A stretch of 64,000 bases of DNA, taken from the NCBI GenBank assembly GCA_039545275.1, contig BCHS01000006.1, positions 744,001-808,000 on the forward strand, written 5' to 3'. Source of the DNA: Pseudomicrostroma phylloplanum. Its lineage: Eukaryota > Basidiomycota > Exobasidiomycetes > Microstromatales. Each line of letters starts with the position of its first letter. Position 1 is the stretch's first letter. The position numbers and the translations under genes were made by a program. The notes beneath the pieces were generated by a model. That model saw only the letters and a list, made by a program, of their open reading frames with translations. It was not told the origin of the DNA and did no database searches. Positions 54,935 to 64,000 of this stretch are shown piece by piece.

Positions 54935-55817
54935 CTAGCTGGCGGGCCCCCCTCCATTGTTCTGTGATCTGGCCAGCGGCGTCGCAGCTCCTCCCGAAGC
55001 CTTCTTCTTCTTCTTCCTGACCTGGACAGATCCCGGAGGAGGGTCGGCCTCGAGAAGGGAGCGATCGATCTAACAAAGCAAGCAAGTCGGAGTGACAGCG
55101 TGTCAGAGAACTCCCAGTGCAGAGCGTCTTGAGTCTGCATCACCTACTTACCTCTTCCACCTCGCCTGCCTGTACCCTGAACCCCTTCATCGCATCATCT
55201 TCCAGCGGCCTGATATCCGCCGGCGTATACTCCGGCTTGTACACCACCCTCCTGAGCGTCTGTTTGAACTTCTCCCACTCCTCATCCTTCTTCGCCAACT
55301 CTCGATCACGATTCTTGATCTGCGCTTCCCCACCACTACCTGCCTGCTGCGATTCGGCAATGTTCTGCAGGGCTTGACGACGGTTGATGGTTTGGCGTTT
55401 GCGGGGAGGCTTCATGGGACGGATCCGGCCGGGGAGGAAAGGAGGGAGGAAGTGCTCGTAGCTCCTGGCTAGATTGGCCGGTGGGGGAGGGGAATCAGAG
55501 GTCGATGCGGCTGGGTCTTCCTTCTGTGCATCCGCAAGCCGAGACTGCGCTTCCTTCGCGATTTGAGGTTTCACTTCGTCCTCGTCGCCGTCTTCGCCAT
55601 CTCCGCCCAAAGGTCGCTTGCCCTTGTGAAGGTCTTTGCGGAAGGGGTGGAGCAGGACGTGGTATGAGTCTTCGAGCCGAAAGCGTCCGATGAGATCATC
55701 GGCTGCTGAGAGGTAGTGAGCGTCCTTGGGAGGCTCGTGGATGGTCTGATTGGGGAGAAAAGAGGCCTCGGCTGGTATCACCAGCCTTGAGGCCGCAGAC
55801 GTGGGTGAGGCTGCCAT
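54935..55817 (-). CDS. Mediator subunit 19-like protein
   Basis: Two exons in gene order, 55817-55152 and 55069-54935, encode 266 residues. The start is the ATG at 55817; the frame is open further upstream but without an earlier ATG. Support for Med19/Rox3: DDLIGRFRLEDSYHVLLHPF, a SYEHFLPPFLPGRI block, the late segment LEDDAMKGFRVQAGEVEE, where MED19 has a GFRLH-type motif, and after it a basic KKKK tail. The middle is acidic and Pro-rich, followed by a Gln/Arg/Lys helix. Med19 links the Mediator head/middle to RNA polymerase II and activators. Similarity is by short blocks I remember, so the identity is tentative. The gene lies 202 nt from divergent MAP1 and ends 86 nt from the METTL14-like stop. 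Confidence 0.5.
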
Positions 55818-56019
55818 CGTTGAATTGGTTGGGAACGATGGTATGGACGAGCATTGGCTCTGGACCGGCAGCGGTGATGGAGCCTTCTCCGCCCAGCCAA
55901 TCAAGGCACCGGATCGGAAGTTGCACGGAAAGAGCTCATCCACGGCGGCCCGAACTTTTGACGCCTCCTCCCTGCTTCCAGCTTCCTGGTCAGAATATCA
56001 AACACTCAAACCATCAGCC

Positions 56020-57362
56020 ATGACTGCAGTCTCCCCTCTTCCTGAAGCATCGGTTGCGATGGCTGCCTCATCTTCGTCGGATGCCATGCCACCTCCGCTT
56101 CCCGTAGAGTCATACGATCCTCACCCGACGTTCAAGTACTCGGGACCCCTGCGACCGGCGTACCCGCTCAGCAAGAACAAGAAGGTGCCTGCCCACATCG
56201 TCAAGCCGAATTACGCAAGGGAGGAGGTGAGACAATGGTTCTTTGCATTCTGGTGGGATGTGAGAGCGCAGTCAGAAGAGCAGCTTCCCAAGCTGCTGGG
56301 GGTCCCTAAATTGGACAGGGTGCTGACAATTCCATGCTGTGATTTCTTATCCGCCCTCAGTTCATGAGCTCGCGTAACATCAAGATCAATAACGAAGAGG
56401 AGACAGCAGGCGTGCGCAAGGTTGCCACTCTGGCAAGAGAAGTGCTGATGCTCGCTCGAGACGCTATCAAGGTCGGAGTGACGACAGACGAGATTGATAA
56501 GATTGTCTTTCGCGAGGCAATCAAGCGGGATTGCTACCCATCACCCCTCAACTACCACGGCTACCCGAAGAGCGTCTGCACAAGTGTAAACGAATGTGTC
56601 TGCCACGGCATTCCTGACAAGAGGCCGCTGCAGGGCTCGGATATCATCAACATCGATGTGACTTTGTACCACAAGGGCTACCACGGCGACCTGAATGGTA
56701 CTTGGCCGGTTGACCCAGCTCTCCACCCCGCAGATGCCCCCTCGTCGAAATTGATCAGAGTAGCGAGGGAATGTCTCGACAAGGCCATTGCCATCTGTGG
56801 GCCGGGTGTACCATATGGAGAGATCGGCGCTGTGATACAGCCTCATGCAGAGGAGAATGGCTTTGGAGTTGTCAAGAATTACACTGGACACGGTGTCGGT
56901 AAGGTGTTTCATGGCGCTCCTACCATCTTCCACCACAAGACGAAGAAGAGCAGAGGCATCATGGAGGTCGGGCATGTGAGTAGTCAACGCTGCGAGGTCT
57001 ATGACGTCCCTATGACGATGGAGCTAACGATAGCGTCCCACATCGCCCACCTCTTGCAGATCTTCACAATCGAACCTATGATCTCAGCTACCCCACCGCC
57101 CGTCGGCTGCGGTGACCTTTCCTGGCCAGATGACTGGACAGTCACCACAACAGACGGAGCATACTCGGCAGCAGCAGAAGAGACTCTGGTGATCACACCC
57201 CATGGCGTTGAGATTCTGTCTGCCGAGGGTGGGCCAAAGGTGCTAGATACGAGGGAAGAGCGAGCACGGCGGGGCTTGTTGAGGGAAAGCGAGAAGAGGC
57301 AGTGGGAGGAGGAGAAGGCAGGGTCGTCGGAAACTCAGGAAGGCAAGAGGGTCAAGGTGTAG
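56020..57362 (+). CDS. MAP1: methionine aminopeptidase 1 lacking the N-terminal zinc finger
   Basis: Three exons, 56020-56226, 56361-56975 and 57060-57362, give 374 residues. It removes the initiator Met from nascent proteins. The N-terminal linker SYDPHPTFKYSGPLRPAYPL and VPAHIVKPNYA matches cytosolic Map1, but the Cys/His zinc-finger region that should precede it is absent: only about 30 Ser/Ala/Pro residues are encoded. Metal ligands: D168 (NIDVT), D179 (HGDLN), H246 (TGHGVG), E279 (FTIEPM) and E314. The substrate-pocket CHGIPD and FHGAP are kept. Two positions differ from the usual pattern: NGT where NET is normal (G182), and E315 where the FEH motif has His. A C-terminal charged tail is added. 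The second intron is 84 nt and stop-free in frame. A bidirectional 202-nt promoter is shared with the MED19-like gene. Confidence 0.9.
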
Positions 57363-57996
57363 CAGGAGTGAAGATCATGTCGCGATGTTGATGCCTACTT
57401 CTGCGCTCGCCTCCATACCATTCTTTCAGTACCCATGGATGGTGGGAATAGCAGTTGCACGTCCTGCCTCTGAGCTCCCAGCCCGAGAGGTTCCAGCGAT
57501 AGCACTGTCGAGACGAGAGAGCGCATGTGTTCAGAAGATGTCATATCTCCTCTTGCGAAAGTGGTCCGCACTTGGCTGCTTCCGCACCTGCAGCCTCCCC
57601 GCAACGCCACAATTGCCCGAACACAGAGACGGCGTTTTCAAGACTGGAGGCCGCCAAGCCTATTTTGGAGGGTGAAGATGGTGATCATCGACTGCGGTCT
57701 GCGTAATTTGATCATATCAGTGTACAGCGAGTACGATCATAGATGGCATCGAGCGAGTCACAGCCTCCGAGGGAGGGGCGAAGGCGTTGAGCTGCCAGAC
57801 GCTGCGAGCACTTTCCACGACCCTGTGGGTGCACTGACGACGCTCAGCCACCCCATTTTTCCACTTTTGCCGGGCGCCACTGCAGTTCCGGAGCCTTTAC
57901 CTGGTGGCCACTTCTTCTTCTTCTTTCTGTCTATCTAACACATGTACGAGCCTGATCACGCTCGCACCTAGACTGAGAATCACTCACATACCCACG
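57363..57996. other. intergenic region, MAP1 3' end to HSP78 promoter
   Basis: 634 nt between same-strand genes. Three GATCAT motifs occur at 57683-57735. I found no perfect heat-shock element (inverted GAA/TTC units at 5-nt spacing) on reading it by eye. A CTTCTTCTTCTT pyrimidine run lies near 57912. No RNA gene or supported ORF. Confidence 0.35.
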
Positions 57997-60715
57997 ATGA
58001 TCGTCAGAAGAACAACAACATCGTCGCTGTCAGCAGCCAAGCTCGCAGCTCGCAGGAATCAGCCCGCTCTTGGGCCCGACCGTCTATTCGCCTCGCTCGC
58101 CACCGCCACACTTACCCGTCAGTCAGCATCGTCTTCTACCACCAATCTCACAATACCTCAGCAGCGCTCCTTCCATGCCTCGAGGATAGCCAAGCTACCT
58201 CCCGGTGGCGGAGGTGGCTTCCCAGGCGGGTTTCCCGGTGGCGGCATGCCTGGTCAGCAGAGCAAGAAGCCTGGAGAGACACTGCAGGAGTACACTTCGG
58301 ACCTGACAGCACTCGCAAAGGAAGGGAAGCTGGACCCGGTCATTGGGAGGGGAGAAGAGATTAGGAGAGTCACACAGATATTGGCGAGGAGGACAAAAAG
58401 TAATCCGGTACTGGTTGGTGAAGGTGAGTGAAAGCAGCGCGTGAACTCCGGGAAGCTGAGTGCAAAGCAAGACATACTGACACTGTGGCGCCTTTTTCAT
58501 TCGTTCCATAGCTGGTACTGGTAAGACGGCAGTAGTAGAAGCTCTTGCCCAGCGCATCATCAACAAGGAAGTACCTGCCAGCCTGCAGTCCAAGCGTGTA
58601 CTCTCCCTGGACCTGGGCCAGTTGATGGGTGGCACAGGTGTGCGAGGAGAGTTCGAAAGCAGAATCAAGGCGCTACTCAAGGACATTGAGAAGAGCGAGG
58701 GCGAGATCATCCTCTTCATCGATGAGCTGCACATGATCTTCGGCATGGGGAAAGCCGAAGGCTCACTTGACTTTGGCAACATGTGCAAGCCGATGCTCGC
58801 CCGCGGGACACTGCAGCTGCTGGGAGCTACAACGAATGAAGAGTATCGCAAGACGATTGAGAAGGATGCTGCCCTCGCCAGGAGATTCCAGCCTGTTCAG
58901 CTCAACGAGCCTTCGATAGCTGAGACTATCTCCATCCTTCGTGGTCTCCGTCCTCGCTACGAGGTGCATCACGGAGTGGCTGTGGCGGACGCCGCACTCA
59001 TCGCTGCTGCCAACCTGGCGGGTCGCTACCTCAACGAGCGTCGCCAGCCCGATGCAGCCATCGATCTCGTCGACGAAGCCATGTCGGCGCTCAGACTGCA
59101 GCAAGAGTCCAAGCCAGAGAGGCTAGAGGTCATCGAGAGGGACATCATGACGCTTCAGATTGAGCTCGAGTCGCTGCGAAAGGAGACGGATGAGTTCTCT
59201 GCCGACCGCAGAGACAAGATCGAAAAGGCGGTCAAGGACAAGCGAGGCGAGATGAACAAGCTCTCGCAGGTCTGGCACGAGGAACGCGCTCGTCTGGACC
59301 GACTCAAGGAGATCAAGGTGGAGATGGAAGACTTGCGCATTGACCTCGAGCGAGCGGAGAGAGAGCGGGACTTCCAAGCTGTAGCAGAGATTCGGTACGG
59401 AAGGATACCTGACTTGGAGAGACAGCAGCAAGAGGCCGAAGAGATGCTAAGTCGTCGCAAAACCGGCAAGACAAAAGAGGGAGTGGAGGAGGATCTCGAG
59501 GACGAAGAAGCAGCCGACCTCATGATCCACGATCGCGTGACGGCAGAGGACGTAGCTGCTGTCGTCAGTCGGCAGTGCGGTATCCCCGCCAAGAGTCTGC
59601 TGAGAGGAGAGCGTGAGCGACTCCTGCACATGGAAGACGCTCTGCGTCTGAGAGTCGTCGGCCAGGACGAAGCTCTGCAGTCCATTGCAGAGGCTGTCCG
59701 CCTCAGCAGGGCGAACCTGCAGAACGAAAAGAGGCCCCTGGCCTCCTTCCTCTTCCTCGGCGCCACCGGAACAGGCAAGACCGAGACGGCCAAGGCGGTC
59801 TCTCAGTTTCTCTTCGACGACGAGAGCTCCTTGATCACGATCAATCTGTCCGAGTTCAGCGAGAGCCACTCCCTCGCCCGTCTCATTGGCTCCCCACCTG
59901 GCTACGTCGGGCACGAGGAAGGCGGCGAGCTGACAAACAAGGTCCGTCGTCGCCCCTACAGCGTCATCCTCTTCGACGAGCTGGAAAAGGCATCGAAGCA
60001 GGTGCAGCTGGCCATGCTGCAGATCCTCGACGAAGGGTCGCTCAGCGATTCCCACGGCCGCAAGATCTCCTTCAAGAACTGCATCATCATCTCCACTTCC
60101 AACTTGGGGGCTGAAGCACTGTACGACCCAGCATCGAGGCACGAAGCTGGTCAGCTAAAAGCAGAAGCAAAGGAGCGCGTACAGCAGGCCGTCCTGCAGC
60201 ATCTCGCCCCGGAGCTAGTAAACCGCTTCGACGACCAAATCGTCTTCAACAACCTCCGCGCTACGGACCTGCGAGGGATCGTCGACCTCCGTCTCGCAGA
60301 GGTCCAACGAAGGCTCGAAGCCCAGCGCATCATGCTCGACGTTGACTCTTCCGCACGAGCCTGGCTCGCAGAAAAGGGGTACGACCCAATCTTTGGTGCC
60401 CGTCCGCTGGCGAGAGTCGTACGCAGGGAGATCCTAAACCCGCTCGCAAGGGGACTCATCGCTGGAACCGTCCGCGCGGGGGACGTTTTGCCTGTCAGAC
60501 TCGAGACGACTTCCGAGGGGGAGAGGAGACTGGAGTTCCAGTTCCTTCATAAGGCTGAGGAGAGGAAGACGCAGGGCAAGAAGAGTGCGAGCGCGGCCGC
60601 GGACGCGACTGCAGCTGACGAGCACAGTGGATCTGGGAAGAAGAAGGAGGGGAGGGGAGGTCTGGAGGAGGAGGACGAAGCATGGCGGGTTGTTGAGCCT
60701 GGAGGGAAAGAGTAG
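57997..60715 (+). CDS. HSP78: mitochondrial AAA+ disaggregase Hsp78 (ClpB family)
   Basis: Two exons, 57997-58423 and 58512-60715, encode 876 residues. Residues 1-60 form an Arg/Ser/Ala-rich matrix-targeting presequence ending near [10 protein letters not shown]; a Gly-rich spacer follows. The ClpB N-domain is absent, as in Hsp78. NBD1 has AGTGKT (about 143-148, split by the intron), the [12 protein letters not shown] loop, [10 protein letters not shown] and a sensor/Arg-finger region. The middle coiled-coil domain spans about 350-470. NBD2 has [13 protein letters not shown] (about 559), the pore loop [22 protein letters not shown] and [11 protein letters not shown]. The C-terminus extends 60 residues as a charged Lys/Glu/Gly tail. 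Hsp78 rescues aggregated matrix proteins with mtHsp70. Confidence 0.95.
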
Positions 60716-61320
60716 AGAGATCAGACGAGACGACCAGCCAGCCTAGAGCGAGACCCCTCATAATACCACGAGCATCGATCGACCGTCGCGCATGTACACA
60801 CACGCATTGTATAACCCACCACTCATTCCACACATACGACTGTGATAATTCATACCACCTTCTCCAGCATTCCGAGCGGGCCTTTTTCTGCATTACACCA
60901 GCGTGGCGTGACGGCTAAAAGGGTGATAAGATGGTATTATCGATGCGAGACGCAGAAGAGGGGGGGGAAAGAGTGTGGGTGGAGGGAAGGGCGACAAGAG
61001 GGAGTGGAGGATACATGATGGGGCAGTCACAGAGATTAAGGATTTGGGAGGGGCGTTCGAGATGGAGGGTAAAAGGGAGGGGGAGGAGGACGGGGGAGGG
61101 GGCATTAAGAGTCTAGCTAACGTGGTATATAGGGGAACGAGAATAGAGCAAGGCGCCCGTTGCGCACAGCTCTTCGTTGCAGCGGGGGCGATATACCTAC
61201 CGAGGCCTGGGAGTCTTCCAGTCTGTCTGACGGGTGCGCCTGCCTACACACCTGTCTGCGTATGTGCGACAGACGTGCAAGCACCAAACACCAACACCAA
61301 CATCACCACCAGCGTACACT
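60716..61320. other. convergent intergenic region, HSP78 / Ser-rich gene
   Basis: 605 nt between convergent stop codons. It is G-rich (GGGAGG-type) between 60955 and 61110 on the + strand and contains ACCAACACCAACA tandem units near 61290. No gene or RNA was recognised. Confidence 0.35.
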
Positions 61321-63957
61321 CTATGCGCCCACCCTCTTCCTCGCCCTGCCAGCCGAGCTCAACGCGCCCGCCTCGCCCTTCTGTCTCTTCCCACCCCTCC
61401 TCTCCTCCTCATCATCAAACCCATCATCAGAATCCGAGTCTCCCTCTGAATCCTCTCCTGTCTCCTGGATCCACCTCGAATTGTCCACCTTGACCCGCGG
61501 GCGGATCTTGTTCTTCAGCGCTGCAGAGGGGGCTTTATGACCGAGGGTGGCGAGGGCGGAGGAAGTGCGGGGGGGAGTGGCGGGGAGTTGCTGCGAGGAG
61601 GACGAAGAAGAGGCGGCGGCGGAGCCTTCTGCGCCTGGTCCACCGTAGCCCTTGAGGGGGATCTTGTACGAGCCACTAGGGGCAACGGCGCTGCAGAGTT
61701 CCTGGGCATCTTCGATGCCGTAGTTGACAAAGCTGAAGCTTCCGCCTGCGGTAGGCAAGGGTGGGGCGGCGGCATCGGGGGATCGCTTGGCCTTGTCACG
61801 CAGGTCCTTGCTGGACTGTACGCGACGTGTGCCTGCAATCTTTCGAGGCGAGTCGGGGTTGAAGTTTTCGAAAGTGGACGTGCCGGGGAGGGGGGCACTG
61901 GTGATGGCAGGGCGGAGGAGGTTGGGGGTGGAGCTCATCTTCCTGTTTTGCTTGGGGGAAGCATTGGGCATAGATTGGGCGTGGAAGGGGAGGAGAGGTC
62001 GGTGCGGCATGTGATTCTGCCCGTGACCGCCACTGGAGGCGCTGCTGGGAGGGATGGACCCAGACGAAGGGGTAGAGGGAGTCACGTTGCCCTGGGCGCC
62101 CCAAGGGTCAGCGAAGGCGGGCACAAAGACGGGCACTTTGGGCATCGACACTTCGTTCCCTGCTTGAGTCGATCGTGGCGTGGCGTAGGCGCTTGTCTGA
62201 CTTGCGGACGGTGGCAAGAGCAACGACGATGAAGATGATGCACCTTGGCCAGGCCAGAGGGCCTGCCCCGCGCTCATGGTTCGCAATTCTTGCTTACCAG
62301 GCTGCAGGGGAGATCCTTTGGCTACCGTCGATGACTTTCGGCTTCGAGTGAGAGTGTTGCGTCGAGCACCAGCTGGCGAGCTGCTGCCAGCGGCGCTCGA
62401 GGGAGGGTAGCTAGATGTGTAGCCAAACGGTGCCTGCAAATTGTTCGCTGCCGAAGCAGACTGCAGAGTCGTGTCGCTGTAGAGCAGATAGTGCTGCCCA
62501 TAGCTAGACTGATCCGTCTGTCCCTGATCTGCGCTGAAGCTACTACCCAGGTCCAGCTCAAGCGCACCTAGTGCAGCGTGAGCGCCTCCTTGTCGCGGAC
62601 CATTGTTCTCCTGCAGGAAGTCGCTGAAGAGACTCGTAAGCCTCTCAGAGTTCCCGTTCTGGAGCGCGGATGACTGCAGCTGCAGCTGCTGGAGGTTGAG
62701 GCGCTGCTGTTCGCGCTGCGAAGCACCCAACAGAGGCGCAGAGTGAGCATCCAGAGCGTGCAACGACCTCTTCTGCAGCAAGCTACCGGCCAAAGGTCCG
62801 TTGGAGGTGTCAATGGGAGAAGGGTTAGGCATGTCGTTTGTGTCCTTGCTCTGCCTACGCCTTCGCAGGTAGAGCGAACCATCAATCTCTCCCAGGCCAC
62901 TAACAGTCGACTGCAGCTGCTGATTCTGCAGATCACGAGTCTCCATGTCACCGCCACTCAGAGAAAGCTGACCAGCGCTAGAAGAGCTGCTCGGTCGAGA
63001 TTCCTGGTAAGGCTGATAACGGGGAGCGTGTTGTCGAGGCTGCTGTGCCTGGGAAGAAGAACCATGCTGGCGAGGACCACCACCCGACGCACCTCCACCA
63101 GAGGGCAAGAGCGGGCTGATGCGCTGCTGCTGTCTTGCGCTCGGCCAACCAAGCTCCATAAAGAGGTCATCCATCGACGAAGAGCTTGCAAGACCACTAG
63201 GAGTAGGAGTCTGGGCTGATGCCGCGGCTGCTGCCATGATCTGCTGCTGTTGGTGTTCAGAGAGTTCAGGCGCACTGACGTATTGACGGAGAGGACGGTT
63301 GGCTGGGGTAGGGTGGAGGTAGGGATCGACGTAGAAAGACCTGGTAGCGGTGAAGTCGGACCCTTCGTCGATGTCTGGGGAAGAGGATTCGAAGCGGGGA
63401 CCATTGCCCGCCTTTGCTGTCTTTCCAAGACGTCCAGTTCGGCGTAGCTTTCGAGATGGGGTCAGGGCCGACGAAGGTGCAACCTCTTCGACCTCTGGTG
63501 ACGAGTGATCCGCTACCTCATCGGTACACCAAGCGGGGAGCTTAATCGACATGTCTGAGAAGGGCATCATCTGGGCGGCTGAACCACCAGAAGAGCTAGC
63601 CGGGGACTCCACGTGGTCCTCAACGGCCAGACCGTCAAAGGCCGTCACTGCTCGTAGGGAGAAAAGAAGGGTGGGAGACGTTGGGAGGTGAGAGGCGGCT
63701 TCTCGGGTATGCGACTGACTGATACGCAGATGCTCACATTCGTTTCCGCCAGACATTCCAAAGATGGACCCCCAGCTAAACGTGGGGCTGGACAAGCCGA
63801 ACTCAAATCCAGCCTTGAGACCACTGGGGCTGCTGACCATGGCCGGTGAGCTGTACGCCATCGCTGGCGACAGAGACGCCGCGGGAGGCGAGGAGTTGGA
63901 GCATGGGCTCCAGTGGTCGCGTTGGCGCAGGAACGAGGGAAGTCGTGCGAGAACCAT
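61321..63957 (-). CDS. uncharacterised Ser/Gln-rich protein, 5' end possibly outside window
   Basis: Two exons in gene order, 63957-63738 and 63647-61321, give 848 residues. The 90-nt intron between them (GTGAGC to GAGCAG) is stop-free and a multiple of three, so the frame also reads through it. The frame stays open upstream of the ATG to the window edge, so an earlier start cannot be excluded. Most of the protein is Ser/Gln/Pro/Gly-rich and disordered. Two parts look conserved: an Arg-rich patch RKLRRTGRLGKTAKAG near residue 135, and FSFVNYGIEDAQELCSAVAP, followed by SGSYKIPLKGY, near residue 730. The end is acidic, then basic (KRQKGE). The composition resembles fungal transcription or developmental regulators. 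No DNA-binding domain is visible and the function is unknown. Confidence 0.6.
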   Translation of the reverse strand: MVLARLPSFLRQRDHWSPCSNSSPPAASLSPAMAYSSPAMVSSPSGLKAGFEFGLSSPTFSWGSIFGMSGGNECEHLRISQSHTREAASHLPTSPTLLFSLRAVTAFDGLAVEDHVESPASSSGGSAAQMMPFSDMSIKLPAWCTDEVADHSSPEVEEVAPSSALTPSRKLRRTGRLGKTAKAGNGPRFESSSPDIDEGSDFTATRSFYVDPYLHPTPANRPLRQYVSAPELSEHQQQQIMAAAAASAQTPTPSGLASSSSMDDLFMELGWPSARQQQRISPLLPSGGGASGGGPRQHGSSSQAQQPRQHAPRYQPYQESRPSSSSSAGQLSLSGGDMETRDLQNQQLQSTVSGLGEIDGSLYLRRRRQSKDTNDMPNPSPIDTSNGPLAGSLLQKRSLHALDAHSAPLLGASQREQQRLNLQQLQLQSSALQNGNSERLTSLFSDFLQENNGPRQGGAHAALGALELDLGSSFSADQGQTDQSSYGQHYLLYSDTTLQSASAANNLQAPFGYTSSYPPSSAAGSSSPAGARRNTLTRSRKSSTVAKGSPLQPGKQELRTMSAGQALWPGQGASSSSSLLLPPSASQTSAYATPRSTQAGNEVSMPKVPVFVPAFADPWGAQGNVTPSTPSSGSIPPSSASSGGHGQNHMPHRPLLPFHAQSMPNASPKQNRKMSSTPNLLRPAITSAPLPGTSTFENFNPDSPRKIAGTRRVQSSKDLRDKAKRSPDAAAPPLPTAGGSFSFVNYGIEDAQELCSAVAPSGSYKIPLKGYGGPGAEGSAAASSSSSSQQLPATPPRTSSALATLGHKAPSAALKNKIRPRVKVDNSRWIQETGEDSEGDSDSDDGFDDEEERRGGKRQKGEAGALSSAGRARKRVGA

Positions 63958-64000
63958 TGAGACGAGATGGGCGGAGGGAGAGGGCGAAGGAAGGGCGGAG

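Noticed and set aside
55818..55943. Upstream extension of the MED19-like frame
   Set aside because: Open only because of chance; it has no ATG and covers the 202-nt divergent promoter with MAP1.

Overview
The window is nuclear DNA from a GC-rich filamentous or dimorphic fungus, most likely a basidiomycete. I lean towards Ustilaginomycotina from gene style, not from a database search. The genes are eukaryotic and mostly intron-bearing. Introns are usually 60-110 nt with GTGAGT/GTAAGT donors and CAG acceptors. Proteins carry long Ser/Pro/Gln-rich disordered stretches, and genes are dense on both strands. I see no rRNA, tRNA, CRISPR, transposon or viral sequence. All exon models were joined by eye from splice signals, reading frame and family conservation.

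Layout. 1-5715 (-) is a large intronless partial gene of the Mus7/MMS22 repair family. 6087-8198 (+) fuses allantoicase to ureidoglycolate lyase. 8433-11057 (-) is a Syp1/FCHo-type F-BAR protein. 11743-13870 (+) is an F-box protein. 14065-25198 is a ribosome-biogenesis block: PRP43 (-) head to head with URB1 (+), followed by CMS1 (+). 25377-31571 holds ASF1 (-), a RING-CH membrane E3 (-), DID2/CHMP1 (-) and an SPF31/DNAJC8-type J protein (+). 32158-35571 (+) is a VHS-GAT protein. 36441-37463 (-) is the phospholipid methyltransferase OPI3. 37937-40201 (-) is an unrecognised disordered protein.

40781-42277 (-) is the most unusual gene: a BED zinc finger joined in one reading frame to a Dcg1/hydantoin-allantoin racemase domain. 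Then come ATG16 (+), pantothenate synthetase (+), an eight-exon OPT oligopeptide transporter (-), a secreted aspartic protease (-), a METTL14/Kar4-like MT-A70 protein (+), a MED19-like protein (-), a methionine aminopeptidase 1 without its zinc finger (+), mitochondrial HSP78 (+), and an unrecognised Ser/Gln-rich protein (-) at the right edge.

Two functional themes stand out. The PRP43-URB1-CMS1 block is adjacent and partly divergent, so co-regulation is possible. The allantoicase/ureidoglycolate lyase fusion and the racemase-type gene both point to purine (allantoin) nitrogen use, although about 33 kb of unrelated genes separates them. Most of the rest is ordinary housekeeping content.
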